Program-made: the position numbers and the translations under genes
NCBI GenBank assembly: GCA_023428655.1
Contig: JAEYXC010000190.1
Coordinates: forward strand, 1 to 14,396
DNA from: Bacillota bacterium
GTDB taxonomy: Bacteria > Bacillota > Clostridia > Lachnospirales > Lachnospiraceae
DNA length: 14,396 nt
Direction of reading: 5' to 3'
Notes under the pieces: generated by a model
The model's input: only the letters and a program-made list of their open reading frames with translations
What the model was told of the DNA's origin: nothing
Databases searched by the model: none
Shown: positions 6,572 to 12,590 of the stretch, in pieces
Position numbering within the stretch: the first letter of the stretch is position 1
How the letters are laid out: the number at the start of each line of letters is the position of its first letter

Positions 6572-7135
6572 ATGACAAATAACACATCTAACAAAGTAAA
6601 AATCATGACCGTTGCAGCACTTCTTAGTGCTCTGGGCATCGCAATACCGATGTTTGCTCCCAAGATTATTATTGAGCCCGCATCCTTCACCTTAGCAAGT
6701 CACGTTGCGGTATTTATCGCAATGTTTATCTCGCCCGTAGTGGCAATTACCGTTGCACTGATTTCCGGCATCGGCTTCTTTATTGCAGGCTTTCCGCTTG
6801 TTGTAGTGCTTCGTGCTTTGACTCATCTAATCTTTGCCTCCCTCGGTGCGTTCATTCTTAAGAAAAACAATAACATTTTACTATCCCCAAAGACCAGCGT
6901 TCCCTTCGCTGTATTGATTTCCCTGATCCATGCCATTGCAGAGGTTTCCATAGTCAGTCTGTATTATTTTGGCACCGGTGCTGCGATTAACTCCTACTAT
7001 ATCTTCGTTCTGGTTGGTATCGGAACATTGGTGCATAGCTTAGTGGATTTCTCAATCGCCGGCTTCGTCTGGGTACCTCTCCAGCATGTTTTGACCATTC
7101 CTGCTAATGCGAAAATCCGACGCTCCACCAACTAA
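6572..7135 (+). CDS. ECF transporter S component, NiaX-like (probable niacin uptake)
   Basis: A substrate-binding membrane subunit of an energy-coupling-factor vitamin transporter. It would need the shared EcfA/A'/T module encoded elsewhere. The 187 residues have about six hydrophobic segments (roughly 11-29, 42-63, 65-84, 86-97, 110-132, 142-167). SALGIAIPMF (19-28) is typical of S components. IIIEPASFTLASHVAVFIAMFISP (32-55) and FFIAGFPLVVVLRALTHLIF (69-88) resemble the NiaX group as I recall it. An HSLVDF motif (155-160) ends the protein. The frame is open upstream to 6485, but GGAGG (6562-6566) five bases before the ATG at 6572 fixes the start. A small hairpin, CTGCC/GGCAG (6543-6558), lies just before the ribosome binding site. 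The niacin assignment rests on sequence memory plus the operator. Another vitamin is possible. Confidence 0.7.
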   Translation: MTNNTSNKVKIMTVAALLSALGIAIPMFAPKIIIEPASFTLASHVAVFIAMFISPVVAITVALISGIGFFIAGFPLVVVLRALTHLIFASLGAFILKKNNNILLSPKTSVPFAVLISLIHAIAEVSIVSLYYFGTGAAINSYYIFVLVGIGTLVHSLVDFSIAGFVWVPLQHVLTIPANAKIRRSTN

Positions 7136-7156
7136 TAAATTCATCAATTAAGAAAT

Positions 7157-7210
7157 AAAGAGCTACAGGAAGCCCCTTACTAGGTGAACTTTCTGTAGCT
7201 CTTTTTATTT
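7157..7210. terminator. Strong intrinsic terminator between converging genes
   Basis: Perfect 12-bp arms AAAGAGCTACAG (7157-7168) and CTGTAGCTCTTT (7193-7204) run into TTTTT (7202-7206) on the + strand. It ends the S-component transcript. It lies about 40 bases beyond the stop of the converging HD-GYP gene and can serve that one too, though the minus-strand T tract is weaker. Confidence 0.9.
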
Positions 7211-7246
7211 CACAAATTATGAATCGTATATTAGTCCCAAGCATTA

Positions 7247-8344
7247 TCATTCCACTCGATAGGTAACCGAGTTATCATCCCAGCTCATCTCAAGCTCTGA
7301 TTCAATGATTGTAACGGAAAGCACCTTCATGAGATCAACCTCATAGGACGTGATATCTCTTCCCGATTCGTCCGAAACCACCCTGACAATCGGTCTCAGC
7401 GGGAAATTACTATTTTGCTCCTTCACAATACCAATGGTACCGTCGGACAAGCGTACCATGGAGCCATTCGGATAAATTGCAATCTGTTTGATCAGAACCG
7501 ACACCAGCTTTAAGTCAAATTGCGTCTCGGCATGCTCCACTAAATAATTCACGGCTTGGTTGGAGCTCCATTTTCTTCGATAGCATCGATCCGAAACCAA
7601 TGCATCATATACATCAGCAATCGCCACAATTCTAGTAAACTCGTGCAGCTCCGAGGCCGGAGTACCTGTCGGGTATCCTTTGCCATCCATTCTTTCATGA
7701 TGATATAAGGATATAATTCTTGACAACTCGGTTAGATTTACACATTTCTTTAAGGCCTCATAGCCTAACACGGTATGCTGCTTAATATATTCAAATTCCT
7801 CGTCGTTTAGCTTGCCATCCTTATTCAATATCTTATTATCCAGGAGAATCTTACCCATATCATGAAGTAACGCCCCTGCCCCCAGCTTCTCCAGCATGGG
7901 TCTGTTGTAGCCTAATTTAGTCGCAATGATTAAGGAATATACCGTTGTACTCACCGAATGGGTAAAGGTATACTCATCGGATGCTCCGATGTCTGTTAGA
8001 CTGATTAATATATCGGGATTGGAAAGTATCTCATCAATAATATTATTCACAGCAACTGACAGCTGTTGAATATCAATTATTGTCTTTGTAGCAAACTCTT
8101 CCATGGTCTGACGCAGAACCTGCTTGCATACCTGCCTGGTCTCCTCGGAAATCGCATCCGGAATTTCTATTCCATCACTCTTTCTATCCTCAATATAAAC
8201 ATACTCTATACCCAATCGTTTCAGACTATTGGTATATCTCTCAAGATCACCGGTACCTTCCTTTAATACCAAGCAATCTCTATAATAAATCGATTTCGCT
8301 AATGTCATCTCTGACTTTAACATTGATAAAGAAACTAGCCGCAT
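7247..8344 (-). CDS. HD-GYP domain protein, probable cyclic-di-GMP phosphodiesterase
   Basis: Expected to hydrolyse the second messenger c-di-GMP in the cytoplasm. The 365 residues form three regions. The N-terminal part (1-115) has no recognised receiver or PAS domain. The HD-GYP domain covers about 125-285. A C-terminal beta-rich tail (about 290-345, with IYPNGSMVRLSDGTIGIV) is often seen in clostridial HD-GYP proteins. Metal-binding residues are present: H161-D162 (LLHDMGKI), H190, H215-H216 and D244 (IADVYDAL). The signature HHERMDGKGYP is complete at 215-225, so the enzyme should be active. There are no membrane segments. AAAGGAG seven bases before the ATG supports the start. It is transcribed alone from a consensus promoter at 8481-8509, with a structured leader of about 130 nt. 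Regulatory input to the N-terminal region is unknown. Confidence 0.9.
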   Translation of the reverse strand: MRLVSLSMLKSEMTLAKSIYYRDCLVLKEGTGDLERYTNSLKRLGIEYVYIEDRKSDGIEIPDAISEETRQVCKQVLRQTMEEFATKTIIDIQQLSVAVNNIIDEILSNPDILISLTDIGASDEYTFTHSVSTTVYSLIIATKLGYNRPMLEKLGAGALLHDMGKILLDNKILNKDGKLNDEEFEYIKQHTVLGYEALKKCVNLTELSRIISLYHHERMDGKGYPTGTPASELHEFTRIVAIADVYDALVSDRCYRRKWSSNQAVNYLVEHAETQFDLKLVSVLIKQIAIYPNGSMVRLSDGTIGIVKEQNSNFPLRPIVRVVSDESGRDITSYEVDLMKVLSVTIIESELEMSWDDNSVTYRVE

Positions 8345-8370
8345 CCAATATCTCCTTTATAACACATAGA

Positions 8371-8395
8371 AAGGTGACCGCTTTGCAGGCACCTT
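8371..8395 (-). promoter_or_regulatory. Stable leader hairpin upstream of the HD-GYP gene
   Basis: AAGGTG (8371-8376) pairs with CACCTT (8390-8395). Inside, CC pairs with GG and GC with GC around a TTT loop, with two single-base A bulges (8377 and 8387). It lies 27-51 bases before the start codon, just upstream of the ribosome binding site. It does not match the GEMM c-di-GMP riboswitch core that I know. Confidence 0.5.
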
Positions 8396-8423
8396 ATCTA
8401 ATTCCCTTTTATTAAATTTAAGC

Positions 8424-8437
8424 ATTCCACATGGAAT
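8424..8437 (-). repeat. 14-bp palindrome in the HD-GYP leader
   Basis: ATTCCA and TGGAAT are perfect six-base arms around a two-base centre. The site is about 40 bases downstream of the expected transcription start, where a bound repressor could block elongation. Confidence 0.5.
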
Positions 8438-8480
8438 AGATATCAGTATCAACAATGAATACCTTACAATATTTATCTTC

Positions 8481-8509
8481 ATCATACTTTATTGTCCATA
8501 AAGTGTCAA
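8481..8509 (-). promoter_or_regulatory. Consensus sigma-A promoter of the HD-GYP gene
   Basis: On the minus strand a perfect TTGACA (complement of 8504-8509), 17 bases, then TATGAT (complement of 8481-8486). Transcription would begin near 8474, giving a leader of about 130 nt with the hairpin at 8371-8395 and the palindrome at 8424-8437. Confidence 0.8.
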
Positions 8510-8530
8510 TAAGTACCAGTAGAATTCTTA

Positions 8531-8558
8531 AAATATTACATAATAATACATAATATTT
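8531..8558. repeat. AT-rich direct repeat with 10-base period inside an inverted repeat
   Basis: TACATAATA occurs at 8537-8545 and again at 8547-8555, one helical turn apart. The pair is framed by AAATATT (8531-8537) and AATATTT (8552-8558). It lies upstream of the HD-GYP -35, roughly at -63 to -84, a usual place for an activator site or an UP element. Confidence 0.55.
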
Positions 8559-8682
8559 AATAAAAGAAAGAAAAATGACGAAAAAACAGAGCTGTAATTG
8601 CTGCTTATTCTACCATATGCATCCACAACAGATCCTTTTTTGTGTTTCACCAGTCAGTCTATCCCATCTCATATCTCTGGTA

Positions 8683-9651
8683 TCAAAGAGCATTCTCCTT
8701 AATGTATTGTATCAAATCATCCACTTGTGTAAATGCCAGAGCGACCACTGTATCAGCGGCTCCATAATAGATTGCTATTCTTCCTGTGGCAGCGTCCTGT
8801 AAGGTTGCGCAAGGGAACGTAACATTCGGAACATCTCCTACACACTCATATAGCTCTGTGGGATGGAAAATAAACGGTTTGCATCTATACTTTACCTTCC
8901 AGGGCTCATCAATATCCAAAATCGCAGCTCCCATGGAATAAATCATACCGTTACAGGTGGTTCCGACACCATGAAAAATCAACAACCATCCTTCCTCCGT
9001 CTCGATGGGAATCGGGCCGGCTCCAACCTTAGTCCAGGCCCAGCCCTGTGCCTGCATTACAAAACGATGATATCCCCAATGCTCCATATCCGGACTCTGA
9101 CTTAAATACATATCTCCGAAGGGGGTGTGTCCATTGTCACTGGGTCTGGAAAACATCATGTATTTTCCATTAATTTTTCTCGGAAATAAAACACCATTGC
9201 GATTAAAGGGAAGGAAGGCATTCTCTAGCTGATAGAATTTCTTAAAATCATAGGAGTATGCCACCCCGATGGTCGGCCCATGATAATTATTACACCAGGT
9301 TACGTAATAACGGTCCTCAATCCAACATACTCTGGGATCATAGCCACAGGCAACACCGATCTGCTCCTCCATCTGATTATATAGAGGCATTGGATTATGC
9401 TCGATATCCCAATTAATTCCGTCCTTGCTCTTTCCCAGAAAAAGCCTTTGCTGCATTGCTTTATCATCACTTCGAAATACTCCGACAAAGGCTCCATCCT
9501 TTGCAATCACCGCACTATTAAAAATACTATTCGCGCTGGGTATCTGATTCCTCCTAATAATTGGATTATTGCTATATCTCCATACAATGTCTTCACAGTC
9601 CGCTGGTCGATTTTGCCATGGTATATTGGGCAGATTTTCACCTATTATCAT
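8683..9651 (-). CDS. GH130 family beta-1,4-mannosyl phosphorylase (subfamily 2-like)
   Basis: An inverting phosphorylase that uses phosphate to cleave a non-reducing-end beta-1,4-mannosyl unit, giving alpha-mannose 1-phosphate. It has 322 residues, the five-bladed propeller length of subfamily 2 (mannooligosaccharide or mannosyl-GlcNAc phosphorylases). Subfamily 1 mannosylglucose enzymes are longer. Motifs include LPNIPWQ.RP near the N-terminus, RYSNNPII (25-32), the catalytic Asp105 in CGYDPRV, WCNNYHGPTIGVAYSYD, PFNRNGVLFPRKINGKYMMFSRPSD, WTKVGAGP, and IYYGAADTVVALAF near the C-terminus. There is no signal peptide, so it acts on imported disaccharides. The frame extends to an ATG at 9684, but GGAGG lies five bases before the ATG at 9649-9651, which is the start. 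No mannan transporter or partner enzyme adjoins it. The exact acceptor is undetermined. Confidence 0.9.
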   Translation of the reverse strand: MIIGENLPNIPWQNRPADCEDIVWRYSNNPIIRRNQIPSANSIFNSAVIAKDGAFVGVFRSDDKAMQQRLFLGKSKDGINWDIEHNPMPLYNQMEEQIGVACGYDPRVCWIEDRYYVTWCNNYHGPTIGVAYSYDFKKFYQLENAFLPFNRNGVLFPRKINGKYMMFSRPSDNGHTPFGDMYLSQSPDMEHWGYHRFVMQAQGWAWTKVGAGPIPIETEEGWLLIFHGVGTTCNGMIYSMGAAILDIDEPWKVKYRCKPFIFHPTELYECVGDVPNVTFPCATLQDAATGRIAIYYGAADTVVALAFTQVDDLIQYIKENAL

Positions 9652-9707
9652 AATAACCTCCAATTCCATGCATCTATAGTGCATTTTGTGTGCGTTTTAT
9701 ATTGATA

Positions 9708-9736
9708 ATTATACCAATAATTTGATATTCTGTCCA
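9708..9736 (-). promoter_or_regulatory. Sigma-A promoter of the GH130 gene, extended -10
   Basis: On the minus strand TGGACA (complement of 9731-9736), 17 bases, then TATAAT (complement of 9708-9713), preceded by TG one base upstream. Five of six match at -35 and six of six at -10. The leader would be about 50 nt. Confidence 0.75.
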
Positions 9737-9766
9737 TCCTTATATTACATTTATACATGATATTTC

Positions 9767-9786
9767 CTTATCCTTGCACGGATAAG
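9767..9786. repeat. 7-bp inverted repeat upstream of the GH130 promoter
   Basis: CTTATCC (9767-9773) and GGATAAG (9780-9786) are perfect arms around six bases. The arms extend imperfectly outward as TTC and GAA. The site is about 30 bases upstream of the GH130 -35 and about 30 bases upstream of the divergent -35 at 9815. It could serve either gene. Confidence 0.6.
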
Positions 9787-9814
9787 TGAATATTGTACTG
9801 TTTCACATTTCTAT

Positions 9815-9843
9815 TTGGTATTTCCATTGGTTTATGTTATGGT
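9815..9843 (+). promoter_or_regulatory. Candidate promoter of the DUF2752-MoxR cluster
   Basis: TTGGTA (9815-9820), 17 bases, then TATGGT (9838-9843), with TG one base before the -10. Four of six match in each box, helped by the extended -10. The start would fall near 9850, inside the palindrome at 9844-9859. Confidence 0.4.
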
Positions 9844-9859
9844 AATTCTATATAGAATT
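9844..9859. promoter_or_regulatory. Perfect 16-bp palindrome, putative operator
   Basis: AATTCTATATAGAATT is fully self-complementary with no spacer. It lies between the candidate -10 and the AGGAG ribosome binding site (9868-9872) of the DUF2752 gene. Its position fits a dimeric repressor covering the start site. No regulator gene is adjacent. Confidence 0.5.
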
Positions 9860-9879
9860 TTACAGCGAGGAGCAAGGCC

Positions 9880-10347
9880 ATGACCAAAGGAAGGGGTTCT
9901 TTAAGACAATTAATTATAAGCTCACAGCGTCCGCACAATCCGAGGGCAATCCTTAAGGAACGCCTGTTACTAATCCTCATTATATTCGGAATTGGTCTTT
10001 TTCTTAGTATCCTACCAATGGGTTGTCCGTTGAAATATCTCACCGGCATCTCCTGCCCGGGCTGTGGTATGACAAGAGCCTTTATTTCCCTGCTTTTGCC
10101 GGATGTCAGTCTCGCTCTTCATTACCATCCTCTATTTATCCTCGTGCCGGTCATGGCGATACTCTATTTGTTCGGCTTTTACCTAAATCCAAAGCTTTTA
10201 AGAGTATTATGGATCTTTCTTATAACCATATTTCTATTAACCTATTTGGTTCGCTTATTCTTCACTCGGAATGACGTTGTAGAGATCGACCTTCAATCTG
10301 GCATAATCATTAAGCTATATCATAACCTGCTTGGTAGCTTTTCATGA
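9880..10347 (+). CDS. DUF2752 membrane protein
   Basis: A small inner-membrane protein of 155 residues and unknown function. Three hydrophobic helices are visible (about 28-47, 84-102, 107-128). The DUF2752 signature is complete: C49-P, a KYLTGISCPGCGMTRA segment with C59 and C62 (CPGCGMTR), then ALHYHPL with H83. The three Cys and the His could bind metal or heme or form disulfides near the membrane surface, but this is not established. AGGAG seven bases before the ATG supports the start. It is the first gene before moxR-DUF58-DUF4129-like genes on the same strand, 110 bases from the ATPase. That gap carries a weak hairpin and a -10-like box, so co-transcription may be partial. Confidence 0.85.
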   Translation: MTKGRGSLRQLIISSQRPHNPRAILKERLLLILIIFGIGLFLSILPMGCPLKYLTGISCPGCGMTRAFISLLLPDVSLALHYHPLFILVPVMAILYLFGFYLNPKLLRVLWIFLITIFLLTYLVRLFFTRNDVVEIDLQSGIIIKLYHNLLGSFS

Positions 10348-10362
10348 TGCCTTCCGAATCAT

Positions 10363-10385
10363 GTACAAAAAATATTGTACTTTTT
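10363..10385 (+). terminator. Weak AT-rich hairpin with T run, possible attenuator
   Basis: GTACAA (10363-10368) and TTGTAC (10375-10380) are perfect arms around six bases, followed by TTTTT (10381-10385). With only four G-C pairs the stem is weak. It may reduce rather than stop read-through from the DUF2752 gene into the ATPase gene. It could equally be an operator. Confidence 0.35.
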
Positions 10386-10412
10386 ATATATGCTTTTGTT
10401 TTAAATTTGTAT

Positions 10413-10418
10413 TATAAT
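10413..10418 (+). promoter_or_regulatory. -10-like TATAAT upstream of the MoxR gene
   Basis: A perfect TATAAT lies 40 bases before the MoxR ATG, but nothing resembling TTGACA is found 16-18 bases upstream (ATGCTT at 17). It may be an activator-dependent promoter or chance in AT-rich DNA. Confidence 0.3.
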
Positions 10419-10457
10419 GGAAGAAACCAGCAAATACACAGAAAGACAGGTATACAT

Positions 10458-11414
10458 ATGGAGATAAATCATATTCAAATGAGCACGGATAAGATCAAGA
10501 AGAATATTAACAAGGTAATCGTTGGTAAATCAGAGATTGTCGATCTAATTCTAACCGCATTGCTATCCGGCGGACATATTCTCTTGGAGGATGTTCCGGG
10601 CACGGGTAAGACCTTAATGGCAAAATCCCTGGCCCGTTCCATAGCGGCAGGCTTTAAACGGATTCAGTTCACACCGGATCTTCTTCCCTCCGATATCACC
10701 GGATTAAATTATTACAATCAAAAGCAGGGTGACTTCACCTTTCATAGCGGCCCTGTATTCACCAATATTCTATTGGCGGACGAGATTAACCGCGCCACAC
10801 CAAGAACACAATCCAGTCTGTTAGAATGCATGGAGGAACGTCAGATTACCGTCGACGGCGAGACTCATTTACTTGAGCAGCCCTTCTTGGTCATTGCTAC
10901 CCAGAATCCCATTGAGACCGCAGGAACCTTCCCTTTGCCGGAGGCTCAGCTGGATCGCTTTCTGATGCAGCTAAAGATGGGGTTCCCAAATCACCATGAG
11001 GAGCTTATGATATTGAACCGTTTTATTCAGGAAAGCCCTCTGGATCACCTTATGCCGGTATGCACCAAAGAAGAGCTCTTAATCATGCAGGAGGCTGTAA
11101 AATCGGTATATGTACATCCTTCCATCTTGGAATATATGATTGCACTTGTGAACAAAACCAGAGATCAGGATCAGATTGTCCTGGGGGTTAGCCCTCGTGG
11201 AAGTCTGGCACTCCTACGTGCCTCACAGGCCTATGCCGCTATATGCGGTTCTCTATATGTTACACCTGAGATTGTAAAGTACCTTGCCCCTTTTGTTCTG
11301 ACCCATCGCTTAATTCTTCGCACCGGCTTTCATAAAACCGGTTCAGCCCATGAATTCATGAAAAAGGTTCTGGACGAGACACCGGTTCCAACGGAGAATT
11401 TCACAAGACAATAG
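10458..11414 (+). CDS. MoxR-family AAA+ ATPase
   Basis: A cytoplasmic AAA+ ATPase, thought to act as a chaperone-like remodeller for DUF58/VWA-type partners and envelope complexes. The 318 residues carry Walker A PGTGKT (47-52), Walker B LLADEINRA with D108/E109, sensor 1 ATQNP (147-151) with N150, and the LDRF segment with R167. The PSDITG (77-82) and FHSGPVFTNILLADE motifs typical of MoxR are intact, followed by the C-terminal lid helices. The frame is open back to 10344, but conserved sequence begins at MEINHIQ and the ATG at 10458 is chosen. Its ribosome binding site is weak (AGG eight bases upstream). It is 25 bases from the DUF58 gene, clearly in one operon with it. Confidence 0.93.
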   Translation: MEINHIQMSTDKIKKNINKVIVGKSEIVDLILTALLSGGHILLEDVPGTGKTLMAKSLARSIAAGFKRIQFTPDLLPSDITGLNYYNQKQGDFTFHSGPVFTNILLADEINRATPRTQSSLLECMEERQITVDGETHLLEQPFLVIATQNPIETAGTFPLPEAQLDRFLMQLKMGFPNHHEELMILNRFIQESPLDHLMPVCTKEELLIMQEAVKSVYVHPSILEYMIALVNKTRDQDQIVLGVSPRGSLALLRASQAYAAICGSLYVTPEIVKYLAPFVLTHRLILRTGFHKTGSAHEFMKKVLDETPVPTENFTRQ

Positions 11415-11439
11415 GTTCGATTATGGAGGGTTTTGACTT

Positions 11440-12555
11440 ATGAAGCTGATTGCCGCATTAATCGGAGCATTGCTACTCTTTGAATTGCAGAAAATACTGT
11501 ATCGTCGTTATTGGAACAAAAATCTTACCATAGATCTACGCCTATCCGAGCATCAAGCCGTTGAGGGTGATTGGCTTTATTTAATTGAAACTATAACCAA
11601 TCGGAAGCTTCTTCCGCTTCCTGTATTAAAGCTAAAGTACATAACCTCGAGGAACCTCCGGTTTCCAGATACACGCTTAACCGAGACGACGGACCATACC
11701 TATCGCAATGACCTGTTTTCCCTTATGATGTATCAGAAGCTAACACGAAGCATCCCCTTTCAATGCACCAAGAGGGGCTATTACACCATTGATAAAATCG
11801 TACTGGTATGCAATGATATTCTCCTTCAATCCGAATTGGTATCCGAAGCTGATGCTAAGCTACAGCTTTATGTTTATCCAAAGACAATTGAGTTTTCCCG
11901 GCTTCCGATTCCTTTTCAAAGCATGCTTGGAACCGTGCTTACGAAGCGCCTACTTTTTGAAGATCCCTTTGAGTTTAAAAGCATCCGCCCGTACCAGTCC
12001 TATGATACAATGAAAACCATTAATTGGAAGGCTTCCGCAAAGACCGGCTCACTAATGGTAAATGTACACGACCATACTGCCTCCATGCAGGTTAAAATCC
12101 TGTTGAATCTAGAAGGTGATACGCTGCGGAAAATGGAGGAGCTGGAAGAGGAAGCGATTCGTCTGGCCGCAACCCTTGCCTCTTATTTCATCGAACAGAA
12201 AATCTCCACCTCCCTATATACCAATGCCCTAGATGTAATCAGTAAGGAGGCAGTTAAGACGTCAACAGGCTCCGGTCCTAGCCATATCCGTACTATGAAT
12301 GAAGCCCTGGCACGGATCGACACCTCTCAGGCACCCCCCTCCTTTGTCAGTAGCCTTGGCGATGAATTGGAGGCTTCTGATCTGAATGAATACCTTATAT
12401 TGATTTCCTCCTACCAACGAAAGGACCTACAAGAAAGGCTTTCCCTTCTGGCGCGGAAGAAAGTTGATTTCATCTGGATTATTCCGGTAAATAATGAGAC
12501 CTCCCTAACTATTGAAAACGAACTCTTCCATCATGTTATACCCTGGGAACTTTAA
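11440..12555 (+). CDS. DUF58 protein (MoxR partner), single N-terminal helix
   Basis: A membrane-anchored protein of 371 residues, usual partner of MoxR ATPases. One hydrophobic helix lies at 2-20. DUF58 proteins often have two, so this one is minimal. A beta-rich region follows (30-170). The DUF58 signature is FEDPFEFKSIRPYQSYDTMKTINWKASAKTGSLMV (173-207), with R183, D189, N195, W196 and K197. The rest has a von Willebrand A-like topology, but the first metal-site motif is not DxSxS: the strand reads VKILLNLEGD (218-227). Metal binding at a MIDAS site is therefore unlikely. GGAGG ten bases before the ATG gives the start. It lies between moxR and the multi-spanning protein with short gaps (25 and 35 bases). 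The role is inferred from the family: assembly or maintenance of an envelope function. Confidence 0.9.
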   Translation: MKLIAALIGALLLFELQKILYRRYWNKNLTIDLRLSEHQAVEGDWLYLIETITNRKLLPLPVLKLKYITSRNLRFPDTRLTETTDHTYRNDLFSLMMYQKLTRSIPFQCTKRGYYTIDKIVLVCNDILLQSELVSEADAKLQLYVYPKTIEFSRLPIPFQSMLGTVLTKRLLFEDPFEFKSIRPYQSYDTMKTINWKASAKTGSLMVNVHDHTASMQVKILLNLEGDTLRKMEELEEEAIRLAATLASYFIEQKISTSLYTNALDVISKEAVKTSTGSGPSHIRTMNEALARIDTSQAPPSFVSSLGDELEASDLNEYLILISSYQRKDLQERLSLLARKKVDFIWIIPVNNETSLTIENELFHHVIPWEL

Positions 12556-12590
12556 AGCAAATAACTCATCAAACAGAACGGAGGGATGCT

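Larger units (their letters stand above)
8345..8682. other. 338-base intergenic region between two minus-strand genes
   Basis: The left part holds the HD-GYP leader and promoter, then the direct repeats at 8531-8558. The right part (8560-8682) follows the phosphorylase stop. It has a minus-strand T run near 8579-8584 but only weak pairing before it, so I do not call a terminator. I see no gene here. Confidence 0.6.

Noticed and set aside
8345..8480. GEMM-type c-di-GMP riboswitch before the HD-GYP gene
   Set aside because: The conserved GEMM-I core was not found in the leader. Only an unrelated hairpin is present.
8560..8682. Possible terminator after the GH130 gene
   Set aside because: There is a T run on the minus strand, but I could not find a stable stem directly before it.
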